Shown piece after piece: positions 1 through 8,331 of a stretch of 64,000 nucleotides of DNA (positions are counted from its first letter, which is position 1; each line of letters starts with the position of its first letter). Below the pieces are notes generated by a model. That model did no database searches and was not told the DNA's origin. It saw nothing but the letters and a program-made list of their open reading frames with translations. The position numbers were made by a program, and so were the translations under genes. The DNA comes from Rhizobium johnstonii 3841 (GTDB taxonomy: Bacteria > Pseudomonadota > Alphaproteobacteria > Rhizobiales > Rhizobiaceae): the NCBI RefSeq assembly GCF_000009265.1, contig NC_008380.1, forward strand, positions 1,121,501 through 1,185,500, written 5' to 3'.

Positions 1-1035
1 GGGGTCGCCGTCGATGCCATTCGTCCGCGCGCCGACGCCCTGCTCGATGTCGTCTGCCGTCACGATGGCCGGTCCGAAACGATGATCGCGCGCCATGTGG
101 TGCTGGCGACGGGCCGCGACGGCCTCGGCGGTCCCTTCGTGCCGTCGATTGCCCACCGCATCGAGCGCAAATTCTGGGCTCATACCGCCGACCCTGTCGA
201 TTTCGCCGCATTGCGCGGCAAGCGGGTCGGCGTCGTCGGAGCCGGCGCCTCGGCGATGGACAACGCTGCCACCGCGCTCGAGGCCGGCGCCGCCCGGCTT
301 GACCTGTTCGTGCGCAGGACCGACCTGCCTCGAATCAACAAATTCACCGGCATCGGCAGCCAGGGCGTGGTGCACGGCTTCGCCGGTCTGCCGGATGACT
401 GGAAGTGGCGCTTTCTCGACTACGCCATGCGCGCGCAGACGCCGCCTCCGCGCCCGAGCGTCCTGCGTGTCAGCGCATTCCCGCAGGCCCATCTTCATCT
501 CGGAAGCCCGATCGATGGATTGCAGCAGGAGGGCGACCATATCGTTGTGACGACGCCGAAAGGCAGCTATCCCGTCGATTTCCTGATCTTCGGCACCGGC
601 TTCAAGGTCGAGCTGACGAACCGGCCGGAACTCGCCGCCGTCGCATCTCACATCCGTCTCTGGCGCGACCGCTTTCCCGTGCCCGCGGACATGCGAAACG
701 ACGAGCTTGAAACCTCGCCCGACCTCGGCGACGCGTTCGAGTTCCTCGAGGCCGAGCCTGGCGCCTGCCCGGCGCTGGCCCGCATCCACTGCTTCAACTT
801 CCCGGCGACGCTCAGCCACGGCAAGCTCACGGGCGATATTCCCGCAATCAGCGAAGGCGCCGACCGGCTCGCCCGCGGCATCGTCAGGGCGTTGTTCGTC
901 GCCGACCGCGAGCGTCATTTCGCCGATCTCCAGGCCTTCGACACGCCCGAATTGCTCGGAGACGAGTGGGCCGACGACGAGACCGCGACGTTTTCCGACC
1001 TATCTGCCGAAAGGACACCGACCCGAAATGCTTGA
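1..1035 (+). CDS. FAD/NAD(P)-binding flavoprotein monooxygenase-like, 5' truncated
   Basis: The reading frame is open from base 1, so the start and the N-terminal FAD-binding Rossmann motif lie left of the window. An internal ATG at 82 is probably not the real start. What is visible fits the second half of a class B flavin monooxygenase or related NAD(P)H oxidoreductase. There is an ATG-type motif (LATGRDG), a second dinucleotide-binding loop GVVGAGASAMDNA with the Gly spacing of an NADPH site, and a late FGTGF motif. The stop overlaps the next gene by 8 bases, so it leads or belongs to the ABC transporter operon. Such oxidoreductases in importer operons often process the imported organic compound. 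The substrate cannot be read from the sequence. Confidence 0.75.
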   Translation, partial: GVAVDAIRPRADALLDVVCRHDGRSETMIARHVVLATGRDGLGGPFVPSIAHRIERKFWAHTADPVDFAALRGKRVGVVGAGASAMDNAATALEAGAARLDLFVRRTDLPRINKFTGIGSQGVVHGFAGLPDDWKWRFLDYAMRAQTPPPRPSVLRVSAFPQAHLHLGSPIDGLQQEGDHIVVTTPKGSYPVDFLIFGTGFKVELTNRPELAAVASHIRLWRDRFPVPADMRNDELETSPDLGDAFEFLEAEPGACPALARIHCFNFPATLSHGKLTGDIPAISEGADRLARGIVRALFVADRERHFADLQAFDTPELLGDEWADDETATFSDLSAERTPTRNA

Positions 1036-1768
1036 GCTCAAAGACCTAAAGCTGTCCTACGGAAACACCCAGGTCCTGAACGGCGTCGATCTCTCGGTGA
1101 ACCGCGGCGACGTGGTGTCGATCATCGGCCCCAGCGGCACCGGCAAGACGACGTTGCTGAAGTGCATCAACTATCTGGCCAAGCCGGCCTCCGGCACGAT
1201 CGCCTTCGATCAGGTCAGGATGGATTACCGGAAGCCGGACAGCACCGCGGTCCAGGCGATCCGGCTGCGGACGGCGATGGTCTTCCAGCAGTTCAACGTC
1301 TTCAAGAACATGACCGTCATTCAGAACGTGATGGATCCGCTCGTGGTCGTGCAGCGCAAGTCGAAGGACGAGGCGCGTTCGATCGCTTTGCAGGAGCTTG
1401 AGCGGGTGGGCCTTTCGAACAAGATCGACAGCTACCCGTCCCAGCTTTCCGGCGGTCAGCTGCAGCGGACCGGCATTGCGCGTGCGCTGGCCGTCAAGCC
1501 GGATGTGATGCTCTTCGACGAGCCGACGTCGTCGCTCGACCCCGAACTCGTCGGCGAGGTTTTGAAGGTGATCAGGGACGTCACGTCATCAGGCATCACC
1601 TCGCTCCTCGTCACCCACGAGATGCAGTTCGCAAAGAACATCTCGAACCGCATCGTCTTCATGGATCGGGGCGTCGTCGCCGCTCAAGGCAGCCCTGCCG
1701 AGATCTTCGACACGCCCTCCAACCCGCGCCTTGCCCAGTTCCTGAATTCCGAACACTCCATCCAGTAA
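1028..1768 (+). CDS. Polar amino acid-type ABC transporter, ATP-binding protein
   Basis: A 246-residue ABC ATPase that powers an importer at the cytoplasmic face of the inner membrane. Walker A GPSGTGKTT lies at residues 34-42, followed by the Q-loop (VFQQFNV), the signature LSGGQ and Walker B with DEPTSSLD. The length and motif set match the GlnQ/HisP group for amino acids and related small solutes. ATG 1028 overlaps the end of the flavoprotein gene, which argues for coupled translation. The periplasmic binding protein and two permeases follow on the same strand. The substrate is unknown. The flavoprotein partner hints at a modified amino acid or organosulfur compound (inference). Confidence 0.9.
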   Translation: MLELKDLKLSYGNTQVLNGVDLSVNRGDVVSIIGPSGTGKTTLLKCINYLAKPASGTIAFDQVRMDYRKPDSTAVQAIRLRTAMVFQQFNVFKNMTVIQNVMDPLVVVQRKSKDEARSIALQELERVGLSNKIDSYPSQLSGGQLQRTGIARALAVKPDVMLFDEPTSSLDPELVGEVLKVIRDVTSSGITSLLVTHEMQFAKNISNRIVFMDRGVVAAQGSPAEIFDTPSNPRLAQFLNSEHSIQ

Positions 1769-1784
1769 AGAAAGGGTGCCTGAC

Positions 1785-2609
1785 ATGTCTTCCATCAAGT
1801 CGACTTCCCGCCGTAGCTTCAGCCTCGCTGTCGCCGGCGTTGCCTTTGCCCTCGCAACCGCGGGCCTATCGCATGCCGAGGACGTGCGCACCGTCAAGAT
1901 CGCGACGGCTGCCGAATCCAAGCCGCTCTCCTGGGGTGCCATCGGCGTCGAGCCGCAGGGTTACGAGCCCGACGTCCTGAAGGCGATCAACGCCAAGCTG
2001 CCGCAGTACAAATTCGAGATGGAGGGTGCTGCCGACATCGCCCAGGAGACCGGCCTCGCGACCGGCAAGTACGACATCGCGACCGGCGGCTACTACCGGG
2101 CGCCCGCTCGCGAAAAGCAGTTCCTCATTCCGGAGAGCCCGATCGGCGCCAGCCTGATCAAGATCTACAGCCGCAAGGACAGCGGCATCAACGAGATGAA
2201 GGATCTGGTCGGCAAGAAGATCGTGCCGGTGACGGCCGGCGGCGGCATCTACAAGTTCGCCACTGCCTGGCAGGAAAAGAACCCCGACTTTAAAATCGAG
2301 ATCACCGCGTCCAGCGCCGGCATTCCCTATCCGGATCGTCTGAAAGAGGTCGAGAACGGCAAATACGACGCGCTGGTTCTGCCGTCGAACCTCGGCGAGC
2401 AGACGGTCATCGACCAGCAGAAGCTCGAGGTCAAGGCGAGCGAGCCGGTCGCGATCAACAACACCTTCGTCCTGATCCATCGCTCCGAGGAGAACAAGGC
2501 GCTCTCCGCAGACATCGACAAGGCTCTGAAGGAGCTCAAGGCCGACGGCACGCTGGCAAAGCTCTCGCAGAAATGGTTCGGCGAGGACATCACCACCTAC
2601 ATGAAGTAA
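1785..2609 (+). CDS. ABC transporter substrate-binding protein (SBP_bac_3 family)
   Basis: A 274-residue periplasmic solute receptor of the amino-acid-binding class. The N-terminus carries SRRSFSL followed by a hydrophobic stretch and SHA-E, which looks like a Tat-type signal peptide cleaved near residue 31. The mature part starts VRTVKIATAAESKP and shows the two-lobe pattern of the family. ATG 1785 is preferred over the in-frame GTG at 1776 because AAAGGG sits about 8 bases upstream and the GTG overlaps that ribosome site. It lies 16 bases after the ATPase gene and before two permeases, so it is the receptor of this importer. Confidence 0.88.
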   Translation: MSSIKSTSRRSFSLAVAGVAFALATAGLSHAEDVRTVKIATAAESKPLSWGAIGVEPQGYEPDVLKAINAKLPQYKFEMEGAADIAQETGLATGKYDIATGGYYRAPAREKQFLIPESPIGASLIKIYSRKDSGINEMKDLVGKKIVPVTAGGGIYKFATAWQEKNPDFKIEITASSAGIPYPDRLKEVENGKYDALVLPSNLGEQTVIDQQKLEVKASEPVAINNTFVLIHRSEENKALSADIDKALKELKADGTLAKLSQKWFGEDITTYMK

Positions 2610-2662
2610 CGCCGGGCAACGATCGGCGATCAGGCCAAGACCGAAACAAGGAGTGTTCCGAA

Positions 2663-3370
2663 GTGGACCTATCCATCATGATCCCCGAGCTGCTCAAGGC
2701 GCTGCCGCTGACGCTTGCGATCACGTTCACGGCCATGATCGCCGGCTTCCTGCTGGCCCTGATTGCGACGACGTTCCGGGTGCGCAGGATACCGGTTGTC
2801 AGCCAACTGGCCGACCTCTACGTCTCCTATGCCCGGAGCGTCCCCGTCGTGCTCCAACTGTTCGTTGCCTTCTACGGACTGCCGCTGGTCGTCGCCTTGT
2901 TCGAGGTCGAGGACTTCGTGTCCCCGAACGTTGCGGCCATCGTCGGCCTCAGCCTCTACCATGGAGGCTATCTTTCCGAGGTTCTGCGGCCAGCCTACCT
3001 CGCCGTAGAACGCGGCCAGCACGATGCTGCCGACAGTCTCGGATACACATTCCTTCAGAAGATCCTTCGGGTCGTCGGACCCCAGGCGGTGCACATTGCC
3101 CTGCCAGGCTACGGCAACTCGATCATCTACCTCATCCACAACGTCGCACTGGTGATGTACATCGGCGCCGCTGATGTCATGGCGACCGCCCATCTCGTCA
3201 TGGAGCGCGACTACAACCAGTACCAGTTCGAGACCTACCTTGTGCTGGCGGTGATCTATTCGCTGCTATGCCTCCTGGCATGGATCGTCGTGCGCTTTTT
3301 CGAAACGCGAAACGCAAAGTTTACGCCCAATACCGCACCGGCCAAGGCCACGATGATGGCAAGCGTCTGA
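2663..3370 (+). CDS. Amino acid-type ABC transporter permease 1
   Basis: A 235-residue inner-membrane permease of the HisM/GlnP type. Several hydrophobic segments are visible, with a coupling-helix region around HDAADSLGYTFLQKILRVVGPQA, shortened here to its core: Ala-Asp-Ser-Leu-Gly followed about 10 residues later by Val-Gly-Pro-Gln. The start is taken as GTG 2663 because AAGGAG lies 9 bases upstream. ATG 2678 is a weaker alternative. It is paired with a second permease 19 bases downstream, so the membrane channel is probably a heterodimer. Confidence 0.87.
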   Translation: MDLSIMIPELLKALPLTLAITFTAMIAGFLLALIATTFRVRRIPVVSQLADLYVSYARSVPVVLQLFVAFYGLPLVVALFEVEDFVSPNVAAIVGLSLYHGGYLSEVLRPAYLAVERGQHDAADSLGYTFLQKILRVVGPQAVHIALPGYGNSIIYLIHNVALVMYIGAADVMATAHLVMERDYNQYQFETYLVLAVIYSLLCLLAWIVVRFFETRNAKFTPNTAPAKATMMASV

Positions 3371-3389
3371 TCGAATAGGAGGTCATCAC

Positions 3390-4082
3390 ATGTTCGATTC
3401 CGAAGTCCTTCTTCCCGATCTCTGGGATATCCTTGGCGCGGTCCCGGTGACGCTCGCCATGGCGCTTGGCATCTTCGTCTTCTCCACGATCGTCGGCAGT
3501 CTTTTCGCGATGGTGGAATATCGGCGCGTCCCGCTGCTTCGGGAACTGGTCGTCGCCTACAAGGTGGTCTTCAAGGGCGTTCCGATGGTCATCGTGATCT
3601 TCCTCGCCTATTACGGCCTGCCGCCGACGCTGCAGTTCCTGACTTCGCTCGTCGGCATCGACTATAACGGTCACTCGACGCCGAACTGGATCACGCTGAT
3701 CGTCGCCCTGACCGCCTGCGTCGCAGCCTTCCAGGCGGAAGTGGTGAAGGGCGCACTCAACTCCTTCGACAACGGTCAGGCCGATGCGGCCTACTCCCTG
3801 GGCTACAAGCGCAGCCAGCTGTTCCGCCGGGTGATGCTGCCTCAAGTCATCGTCGCGGCCATCCCGGATCTTGCCAACTCCATCATGGTGATCATGAAGG
3901 CGCTGTCGCTGGGATTTGCAATCGAGGTCGTCGACATCTTCGCGCAGTCGCAGTTGACCGCGGCGCTGAACTTCTACTATCTCGAAGCCTTCCTGATCGC
4001 GGTCGTCATCTACATGGTGATCGCCTACATCGTCACCTACGCCGCCGACCGGATGGAGCGGGCTCTCAGGGTATGGGCCTAA
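3390..4082 (+). CDS. Amino acid-type ABC transporter permease 2
   Basis: A 230-residue permease related to the preceding gene, with the same pattern of transmembrane helices and the EAA-like coupling segment (DAAYSLGYKRSQLFRRVMLP). A strong AGGAGG ribosome site lies just before ATG 3390. It is the last gene of the operon flavoprotein, ATPase, receptor, permease, permease. A small hairpin overlaps its stop codon. Confidence 0.87.
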   Translation: MFDSEVLLPDLWDILGAVPVTLAMALGIFVFSTIVGSLFAMVEYRRVPLLRELVVAYKVVFKGVPMVIVIFLAYYGLPPTLQFLTSLVGIDYNGHSTPNWITLIVALTACVAAFQAEVVKGALNSFDNGQADAAYSLGYKRSQLFRRVMLPQVIVAAIPDLANSIMVIMKALSLGFAIEVVDIFAQSQLTAALNFYYLEAFLIAVVIYMVIAYIVTYAADRMERALRVWA

Positions 4083-4099
4083 AGCGCGTCGGGCGCTTT
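4081..4099 (+). terminator. Hairpin at the end of the importer operon
   Basis: A 7-base inverted repeat AAAGCGC / GCGCTTT with a 5-base loop begins inside the stop codon of permease 2. Only a short C/T stretch follows, so it is either a weak terminator or an RNA-stabilising hairpin. Confidence 0.4.
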
Positions 4100-4209
4100 C
4101 CTTGATCGATGATATTCCAGATCACCAGATTTGCGCTTTGCATAGCGCTGGTTGGTTGATTGAAGGCGGGATGGGCCGATGCGAATTTGGATGACCAGGC
4201 CGCAAACTC

Positions 4210-4599
4210 TTAGTTCGGGATGGCAGCAAAGCTGTCAGGACCTGAAACCCAATGAAGTTGGTCTAAGAAGGTCCTAAGCCTGTGAACAGCTCGTTCAGGC
4301 GTTTCCGTCCGCGTCCATTGCCGGCGTTCCACATTCGTATCGATATAGCGAAACTCTATCAGGCCCGATGATTGCGCTGAAATCCGAAGGTAGGCCACTG
4401 AGGGAGGGGCATGGTTGGTTTGCTGGACGCATAGATCAGCCATCGATGTCCATCCGAACAGCGCATCCCGAAGCGAACTTCGAGCGATGAAATCGGCAAG
4501 TTGCTCAATGCCCTGCAAAGCTGACGAGAATTTTTCGTCTTCCGAACGTCCTCGCGCGTTGCGAATATGGTCAACAAGTAGGGGCCATGGCCTGATCAT
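4210..4599 (-). CDS. Hypothetical protein, 129 residues
   Basis: A leftward reading frame with normal amino-acid composition (start MIRPWPLLVDHIRNARG, end PDSFAAIPN) and no recognised domain. There is no signal peptide or membrane segment. It stands alone, convergent with the importer operon and about 130 bases from the Zur-box region on the other side. No strong ribosome site is visible. It is kept because both opposing frames are less protein-like. Confidence 0.5.
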   Translation of the reverse strand: MIRPWPLLVDHIRNARGRSEDEKFSSALQGIEQLADFIARSSLRDALFGWTSMADLCVQQTNHAPPSVAYLRISAQSSGLIEFRYIDTNVERRQWTRTETPERAVHRLRTFLDQLHWVSGPDSFAAIPN

Positions 4600-4729
4600 G
4601 CGTCAAGTCTGGCTCAGCAGCATATGGCTGTCAAATGGATGCACGCACGCGATCATCTCATGTCGAATGCTGCCCGTATTAGCCTAGCAATGAAACTGGG
4701 ATTAGCTCCCGCCTCAATCTCGCCGCAAT

Positions 4730-4760
4730 TGTTATAACATAACCGTAATGTTATTACATT
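4730..4760. promoter_or_regulatory. Two Zur-like boxes before the zinc importer operon
   Basis: Two adjacent AT-rich palindromes. The first contains the perfect 10-mer TGTTATAACA (4730-4739). The second, AATGTTATTACATT (4747-4760), is symmetric except for its two central bases. Both resemble the alphaproteobacterial Zur consensus built on ATGTTATAACAT. They lie 13 to 43 bases before the first start codon of the operon, which suggests zinc-dependent repression by Zur. That role follows from the consensus and from the genes downstream. Confidence 0.7.
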
Positions 4761-4772
4761 GTAGGATGCGCC

Positions 4773-4901
4773 ATGCCCCCGAGCCCCGACCGCCCCTCCG
4801 TCAGCCTGCTGGGACAGTCGGCATTATCCAGGATGATCGGCATGGCGCTGGTCATTGCCTTCCTCTGGTTGGCGATCCACTGGGCGGTTCTCTTGCCATG
4901 A
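4773..4901 (+). CDS. Small membrane ORF at the head of the zinc importer operon
   Basis: A 42-codon frame: ATG 4773, TGA 4899-4901. An AGGA ribosome site (4763-4766) lies a few bases upstream. The peptide starts MPPSPDRPSVSLLGQSALSR and then has one hydrophobic segment of about 20 residues (MIGMALVIAFLWLAIHWAVL), so a single-pass membrane peptide is likely. Its stop overlaps the start of the ATPase gene in an ATGA arrangement, which means translational coupling. I do not recognise a family. The alternative is that this is only leader RNA. The coupling and the clean helix favour a real product. Confidence 0.6.
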   Translation: MPPSPDRPSVSLLGQSALSRMIGMALVIAFLWLAIHWAVLLP

Positions 4902-5647
4902 CGCCGCTGATCCGCCTCGAGAATTTGACCGTCGCCTATAACCGGCACCCCGCCGTCCACCATGTCTCCGGCGCCTTCGCCTCGGGCAGCCTGACGGCGA
5001 TTGCCGGGCCGAATGGGGCGGGCAAGTCGACGCTATTGAAGGCGATCATGGGCGAGCTTCGTCCCGCCGAGGGCAGGGTCGAGCACCGGCTGGGGCGGGC
5101 GGAATTCGGTTATCTCCCGCAGGCGGCCGAGATTGACCGACGCTTTCCGATCTCGGTGATCGACACCGTCATGCTCGGGGCCTGGAAGAAGACGGGCGCC
5201 TTCGGCCGCATCGCGCCTGCCGAGGTGAAAAGGGCAGGCGAGGCGCTCTCCGCCGTCGGCCTCGAAGGCTTCGGCCGGCGCCATGTCGGCTCGCTGTCGG
5301 CCGGCCAGTTCCAGCGCGTGCTCTTTGCCCGCCTGCTGCTGCAGGATGCCGGCATCATCCTGCTCGACGAGCCGTTTACGGCAATCGATGCCCGCACCAC
5401 CAGGGATCTCGTCGATATCGTCACCCGCTGGCACGGCGAGGGCCGCACGGTGATTGCCGTGCTCCACGATTTCGAGCTGGTCCGCGCCCACTTCCCGCAA
5501 ACCCTGCTGCTCGCCCGCGAGCTGGTCGGCTGGGGTGCGACCGCAGACGTCATGTCCTCCGTCAATCTCCTCAAGGCCCGCGCCATGGCCGAGCGCTGGG
5601 ATGAGGATGCCGCAGCCTGCGACCCTGAACAGGCGCCGGCGGCATGA
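4898..5647 (+). CDS. aztA: Zinc (metal) ABC transporter ATP-binding protein, AztA/ZnuC type
   Basis: A 249-residue ABC ATPase with Walker A GPNGAGKST near residues 37-45, the signature LSAGQFQRV and Walker B LLDEPFTAID, as in metal-importer ATPases of the ZnuC/AztA/MntB class. ATG 4898 overlaps the stop of the small membrane ORF. The longer upstream frame in this phase is out of character and ignored. The stop overlaps the permease start by 4 bases. Zinc as substrate is inferred from the upstream Zur-like boxes and the receptor two genes later. Manganese cannot be excluded from the ATPase alone. Confidence 0.82.
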   Translation: MTPLIRLENLTVAYNRHPAVHHVSGAFASGSLTAIAGPNGAGKSTLLKAIMGELRPAEGRVEHRLGRAEFGYLPQAAEIDRRFPISVIDTVMLGAWKKTGAFGRIAPAEVKRAGEALSAVGLEGFGRRHVGSLSAGQFQRVLFARLLLQDAGIILLDEPFTAIDARTTRDLVDIVTRWHGEGRTVIAVLHDFELVRAHFPQTLLLARELVGWGATADVMSSVNLLKARAMAERWDEDAAACDPEQAPAA

Positions 5648-6516
5648 CGGCTTACGATCTCTTCCTGGCGCCCTTTGCCGATTACGGTTTCATGCGCCGC
5701 GCGCTCGTCGCCTGCCTCTGCCTCGGGCTCGGCTCCGGCCCGATCGGCGTTTTCCTGATGCTGCGGCGCATGAGCCTGATGGGCGACGCGATGAGCCATG
5801 CGGTGCTGCCGGGGGCGGCCATCGGTTACCTCGTCGCCGGCTCCCTGTCGCTGACGGCGATGGGCCTCGGCGGTCTGATCGCCGGCCTGTCGGTGGCGCT
5901 GCTTTCCGGTGCCGTCAGCCGGATGACCGTGCTGCAGGAGGATGCGAGCTTTGCCAGCTTCTATCTCGCCTCGCTGGCGCTCGGCGTGCTGATCGTCTCG
6001 CTGCGCGGCTCGAATATCGACCTCCTGCATGTGCTCTTCGGCACCATCCTGGCGATCGATGCGCCCGCCCTCTATCTGATCGGCGCGATCACCTCGCTGA
6101 CCCTCGTCATCCTCGCCTTCATCTACCGGCCTTTGGTGGCCGAATGTTTCGATCCGGGGTTCCTTCGCGCCGTCGGCGGGCGCGGGCCTGTCTATCACGT
6201 GCTCTTCCTGCTGCTGGTGGTGCTGAACCTCGTCGCCAGCTTCCAGGCGCTCGGCACGCTGATGGCGGTTGGCCTGATGATGCTGCCGGCAGCCGTTGCC
6301 CAGCTCTGGTCGCGCAGCTTAGCCGTGATGATGGCGATATCAGCCGCCAGTGCCGCCGCATCCGGTTATCTCGGCCTGATCGCCTCCTACCATCTCGAAC
6401 TCGCCTCCGGCCCGACGATCATCATGACGGCGGCGATCCTCTACGGCTTTTCTATTCTTTTCGCGCCCTCCGGCCTGGCCCGGCGCTTCTTTCCCCGCCC
6501 GCATTTGAAGGGCTGA
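5644..6516 (+). CDS. aztB: Zinc (metal) ABC transporter permease, AztB/ZnuB type
   Basis: A 290-residue ABC-3 family permease with about eight hydrophobic segments. The family hallmark MSLMGDAMSHAVLPG near residues 43-57 is present, as is the C-terminal LMMLPAAVAQL region. It starts in an ATGA overlap with the ATPase gene. A dimer would form the channel for the periplasmic metal delivered by the binding protein encoded 16 bases downstream. Confidence 0.85.
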   Translation: MTAYDLFLAPFADYGFMRRALVACLCLGLGSGPIGVFLMLRRMSLMGDAMSHAVLPGAAIGYLVAGSLSLTAMGLGGLIAGLSVALLSGAVSRMTVLQEDASFASFYLASLALGVLIVSLRGSNIDLLHVLFGTILAIDAPALYLIGAITSLTLVILAFIYRPLVAECFDPGFLRAVGGRGPVYHVLFLLLVVLNLVASFQALGTLMAVGLMMLPAAVAQLWSRSLAVMMAISAASAAASGYLGLIASYHLELASGPTIIMTAAILYGFSILFAPSGLARRFFPRPHLKG

Positions 6517-6532
6517 TACCAAGGAGACTTCG

Positions 6533-7432
6533 ATGACATCGCACAGACTGCTTCTCTCCGCAGCAATCCCCGCTTTGATGGCGCTATCGGCCATGCCCGC
6601 CTCCGCCGAGACGCTGAAGGTGGTGGCGTCCTTCACCGTGCTTGCCGATGTTGTGAAACAGGTCGGCGGTGAGCATGTCAAGGTAACGAGCCTCGTCGGG
6701 CCGAACGGCGATCCCCATGAATTCGAGCCGTCGCCGGCCGACGCGAAGAATTTGAACGCGGCGCAGGTTACCTTCGTCAGCGGCGAGGGGCTCGAAGGCT
6801 GGATGGACCGGCTGATCACCGCCTCGGGCTATAAGGGCAAGCCGGTGACCGTTTCCGAAGGCATCAACACCCGCACCATGGAAGAGGACGGCGAAAAAAT
6901 CACCGATCCGCATGTCTGGAACAGCCCCGTTAACGTCAAGGTCTGGGTCGCCCATATCGAAAAGGCGCTGTCATCGGCCGATCCCACGGACGCCGCCGCC
7001 TTCAAGGCCAACGCCGAGAAGTACACCAGGACGCTGGATGAATTGAACGCCTACGCCCACACGAAATTCGACAAGGTGGCCGACGATCGCCGCAAGGTGC
7101 TGACCAGCCATGACGCCTTCGGTTATTTCGGCCGCGAATATAATGTCAGCTTCCTGGCGCCGCTCGGTCTGTCCACAGAAAGCGAGGCATCGGCCGCCGA
7201 CGTCGCCAAGCTGATCGAGCAGATCAAGGGCGAGCATGTGAAGGCCTATTTCTTCGAGAATTCCAACGATCCGCGCCTGGTCAAGCAGGTCGCCAAGGCA
7301 ACCGGTGCCGAGCCCGGCGGCGAGCTCTATGTCGAATCGCTGTCCGACGCCAAGGGGCCGGCGCCGACCTATGAAAAGATGTTCAAGTACAATGTCGACC
7401 AGCTCGCCGCCGCCATGGCGAAATCGAGCTGA
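6533..7432 (+). CDS. aztC: Zinc ABC transporter substrate-binding protein, AztC/ZnuA type
   Basis: A 299-residue cluster A-I metal receptor. A signal peptide (cleavage near ASA-E, residue 25) is followed by FTVLADVVKQVGGEHV. The three His ligands of the family are in place: His62 (DPHEFEPSP), His127 (DPHVWNSP) and His193 (SHDAFGYFG). The long His-rich loop of ZnuA is missing, which fits AztC-like receptors better than classical ZnuA. The AAGGAG ribosome site is clear. It ends the operon. A separate metallochaperone gene (aztD) is not present here. Confidence 0.83.
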   Translation: MTSHRLLLSAAIPALMALSAMPASAETLKVVASFTVLADVVKQVGGEHVKVTSLVGPNGDPHEFEPSPADAKNLNAAQVTFVSGEGLEGWMDRLITASGYKGKPVTVSEGINTRTMEEDGEKITDPHVWNSPVNVKVWVAHIEKALSSADPTDAAAFKANAEKYTRTLDELNAYAHTKFDKVADDRRKVLTSHDAFGYFGREYNVSFLAPLGLSTESEASAADVAKLIEQIKGEHVKAYFFENSNDPRLVKQVAKATGAEPGGELYVESLSDAKGPAPTYEKMFKYNVDQLAAAMAKSS

Positions 7433-7442
7433 GGATCGAGGG

Positions 7443-7467
7443 GGCTGCGGGGTTCGACCCCGCAGCC
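7443..7467. terminator. Perfect hairpin between convergent genes
   Basis: An 11-base perfect stem, GGCTGCGGGGT / ACCCCGCAGCC, with a 3-base loop, sits 10 bases after aztC and 1 base before the convergent Dabb gene ends. There is no long T-run on either strand. Its symmetry and position suggest it stops transcription from both sides. Confidence 0.6.
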
Positions 7468-7468
7468 T

Positions 7469-7777
7469 TCACAAATTGAGGTCGAAGACCAGGATGCCGG
7501 CAAGGCCTCCATCCGTCGACGAGACGATGCGCTCGCCCACCGTCACATGCTCGGGATGGATGAGATAGCCGTCGCGGGCCTCGGCGCTTTCAAAGGTCAC
7601 GGCAAACCCGTCGACGAAGCCGCCATGCAGTCCCTCGGGCGAAACATTCGGCCCGTATTTGATATCCAATATGCCGGGGATGAGCTGTTTCAGGGCGGCG
7701 ATCGCTTCGAACAGCGACTGCTTGTCGTCGTTCGTCATCGCGGTCTTCAGCCGCAGGAACACGCAGTGCAGGATCAT
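7469..7777 (-). CDS. Dabb family (stress-responsive alpha/beta-barrel) protein
   Basis: A 102-residue protein with the Dabb pattern: MILHCVFLRLK at the start, a central IKYGPNVSPEGL and the late HPEHVTVGERIV. Members form dimeric ferredoxin-like barrels. Most have no known reaction. A GGAGG ribosome site precedes the ATG at 7777. It is transcribed alone, convergent with the zinc operon. Confidence 0.8.
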   Translation of the reverse strand: MILHCVFLRLKTAMTNDDKQSLFEAIAALKQLIPGILDIKYGPNVSPEGLHGGFVDGFAVTFESAEARDGYLIHPEHVTVGERIVSSTDGGLAGILVFDLNL

Positions 7778-7789
7778 CAGTGGTCCTCC

Positions 7790-7832
7790 CGATTTCTTTG
7801 GCCGATTTTCTTTGGCCCGATTTTCTTTGGCT
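7790..7832. repeat. Three tandem copies of a ~15-base unit
   Basis: The unit CGATTTTCTTTGGCC occurs three times in a row (the first copy is one T short) just upstream of the Dabb gene. It lies in the Dabb promoter or leader region. Copy number may vary between strains through slippage. Confidence 0.7.
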
Positions 7833-7905
7833 GGAGAATAGCGGCGAAAGCCGGGAGAGCAACGAGATTTATTTTCACGCAGGCGTTGCGCCGCGAGCCG
7901 GCAGA

Positions 7906-8331
7906 TTACATCTGGTCGGTCTTGACCATGGGCCGCTTGTAGATCTTCTGGACGAGATCGCTCGCCAGCGCGCGGGCTTCGTCTTTTTCAGCCGGCGTCA
8001 TCGGCCGGCAGGTGTTCCTGGTGTTTGAACTGTCCAGCACTGTCGTAGAGCCGGAATTGGCGATGACGAGATGCCAGCTGCAGGAGGCGACCTTGTCGAT
8101 GGCGACAGCACCATGGCAACCGGTGGACAGGCAGAAGGCAATGGTCCTCTGCGCCCCGTTGTCGCCTTTATAGGCCAGCGCGACGGCTTTCTTGATATCC
8201 GTGACCCATCGCTCGCATTGCGCCTGTTTTGCCCCGGGCTGGCAGCTCTTGGTAACGGGAGTGACGTCGCCGGCCTGAAGCGGCGAGACGCAAAAAACAC
8301 CCATCGAGAGGGCGAGCAGAAACTTGAGCAT
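7906..8331 (-). CDS. Small secreted protein, hypothetical
   Basis: A 141-residue protein with a signal peptide (MLKFLLALSMGVFCVSPLQAG, cleavage near residue 20) and several Cys residues (CQPGAKQAQCERW, FCLSTGCHG, CSWH, TRNTC), so disulphide bonds in the periplasm are likely. The ATG at 8331 is preferred over the longer frame because AAGGA lies upstream and the signal peptide starts there. The middle part resembles invasion-associated-locus-B-like or other small rhizobial secreted proteins only loosely. No function is assigned. Confidence 0.7.
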   Translation of the reverse strand: MLKFLLALSMGVFCVSPLQAGDVTPVTKSCQPGAKQAQCERWVTDIKKAVALAYKGDNGAQRTIAFCLSTGCHGAVAIDKVASCSWHLVIANSGSTTVLDSSNTRNTCRPMTPAEKDEARALASDLVQKIYKRPMVKTDQM

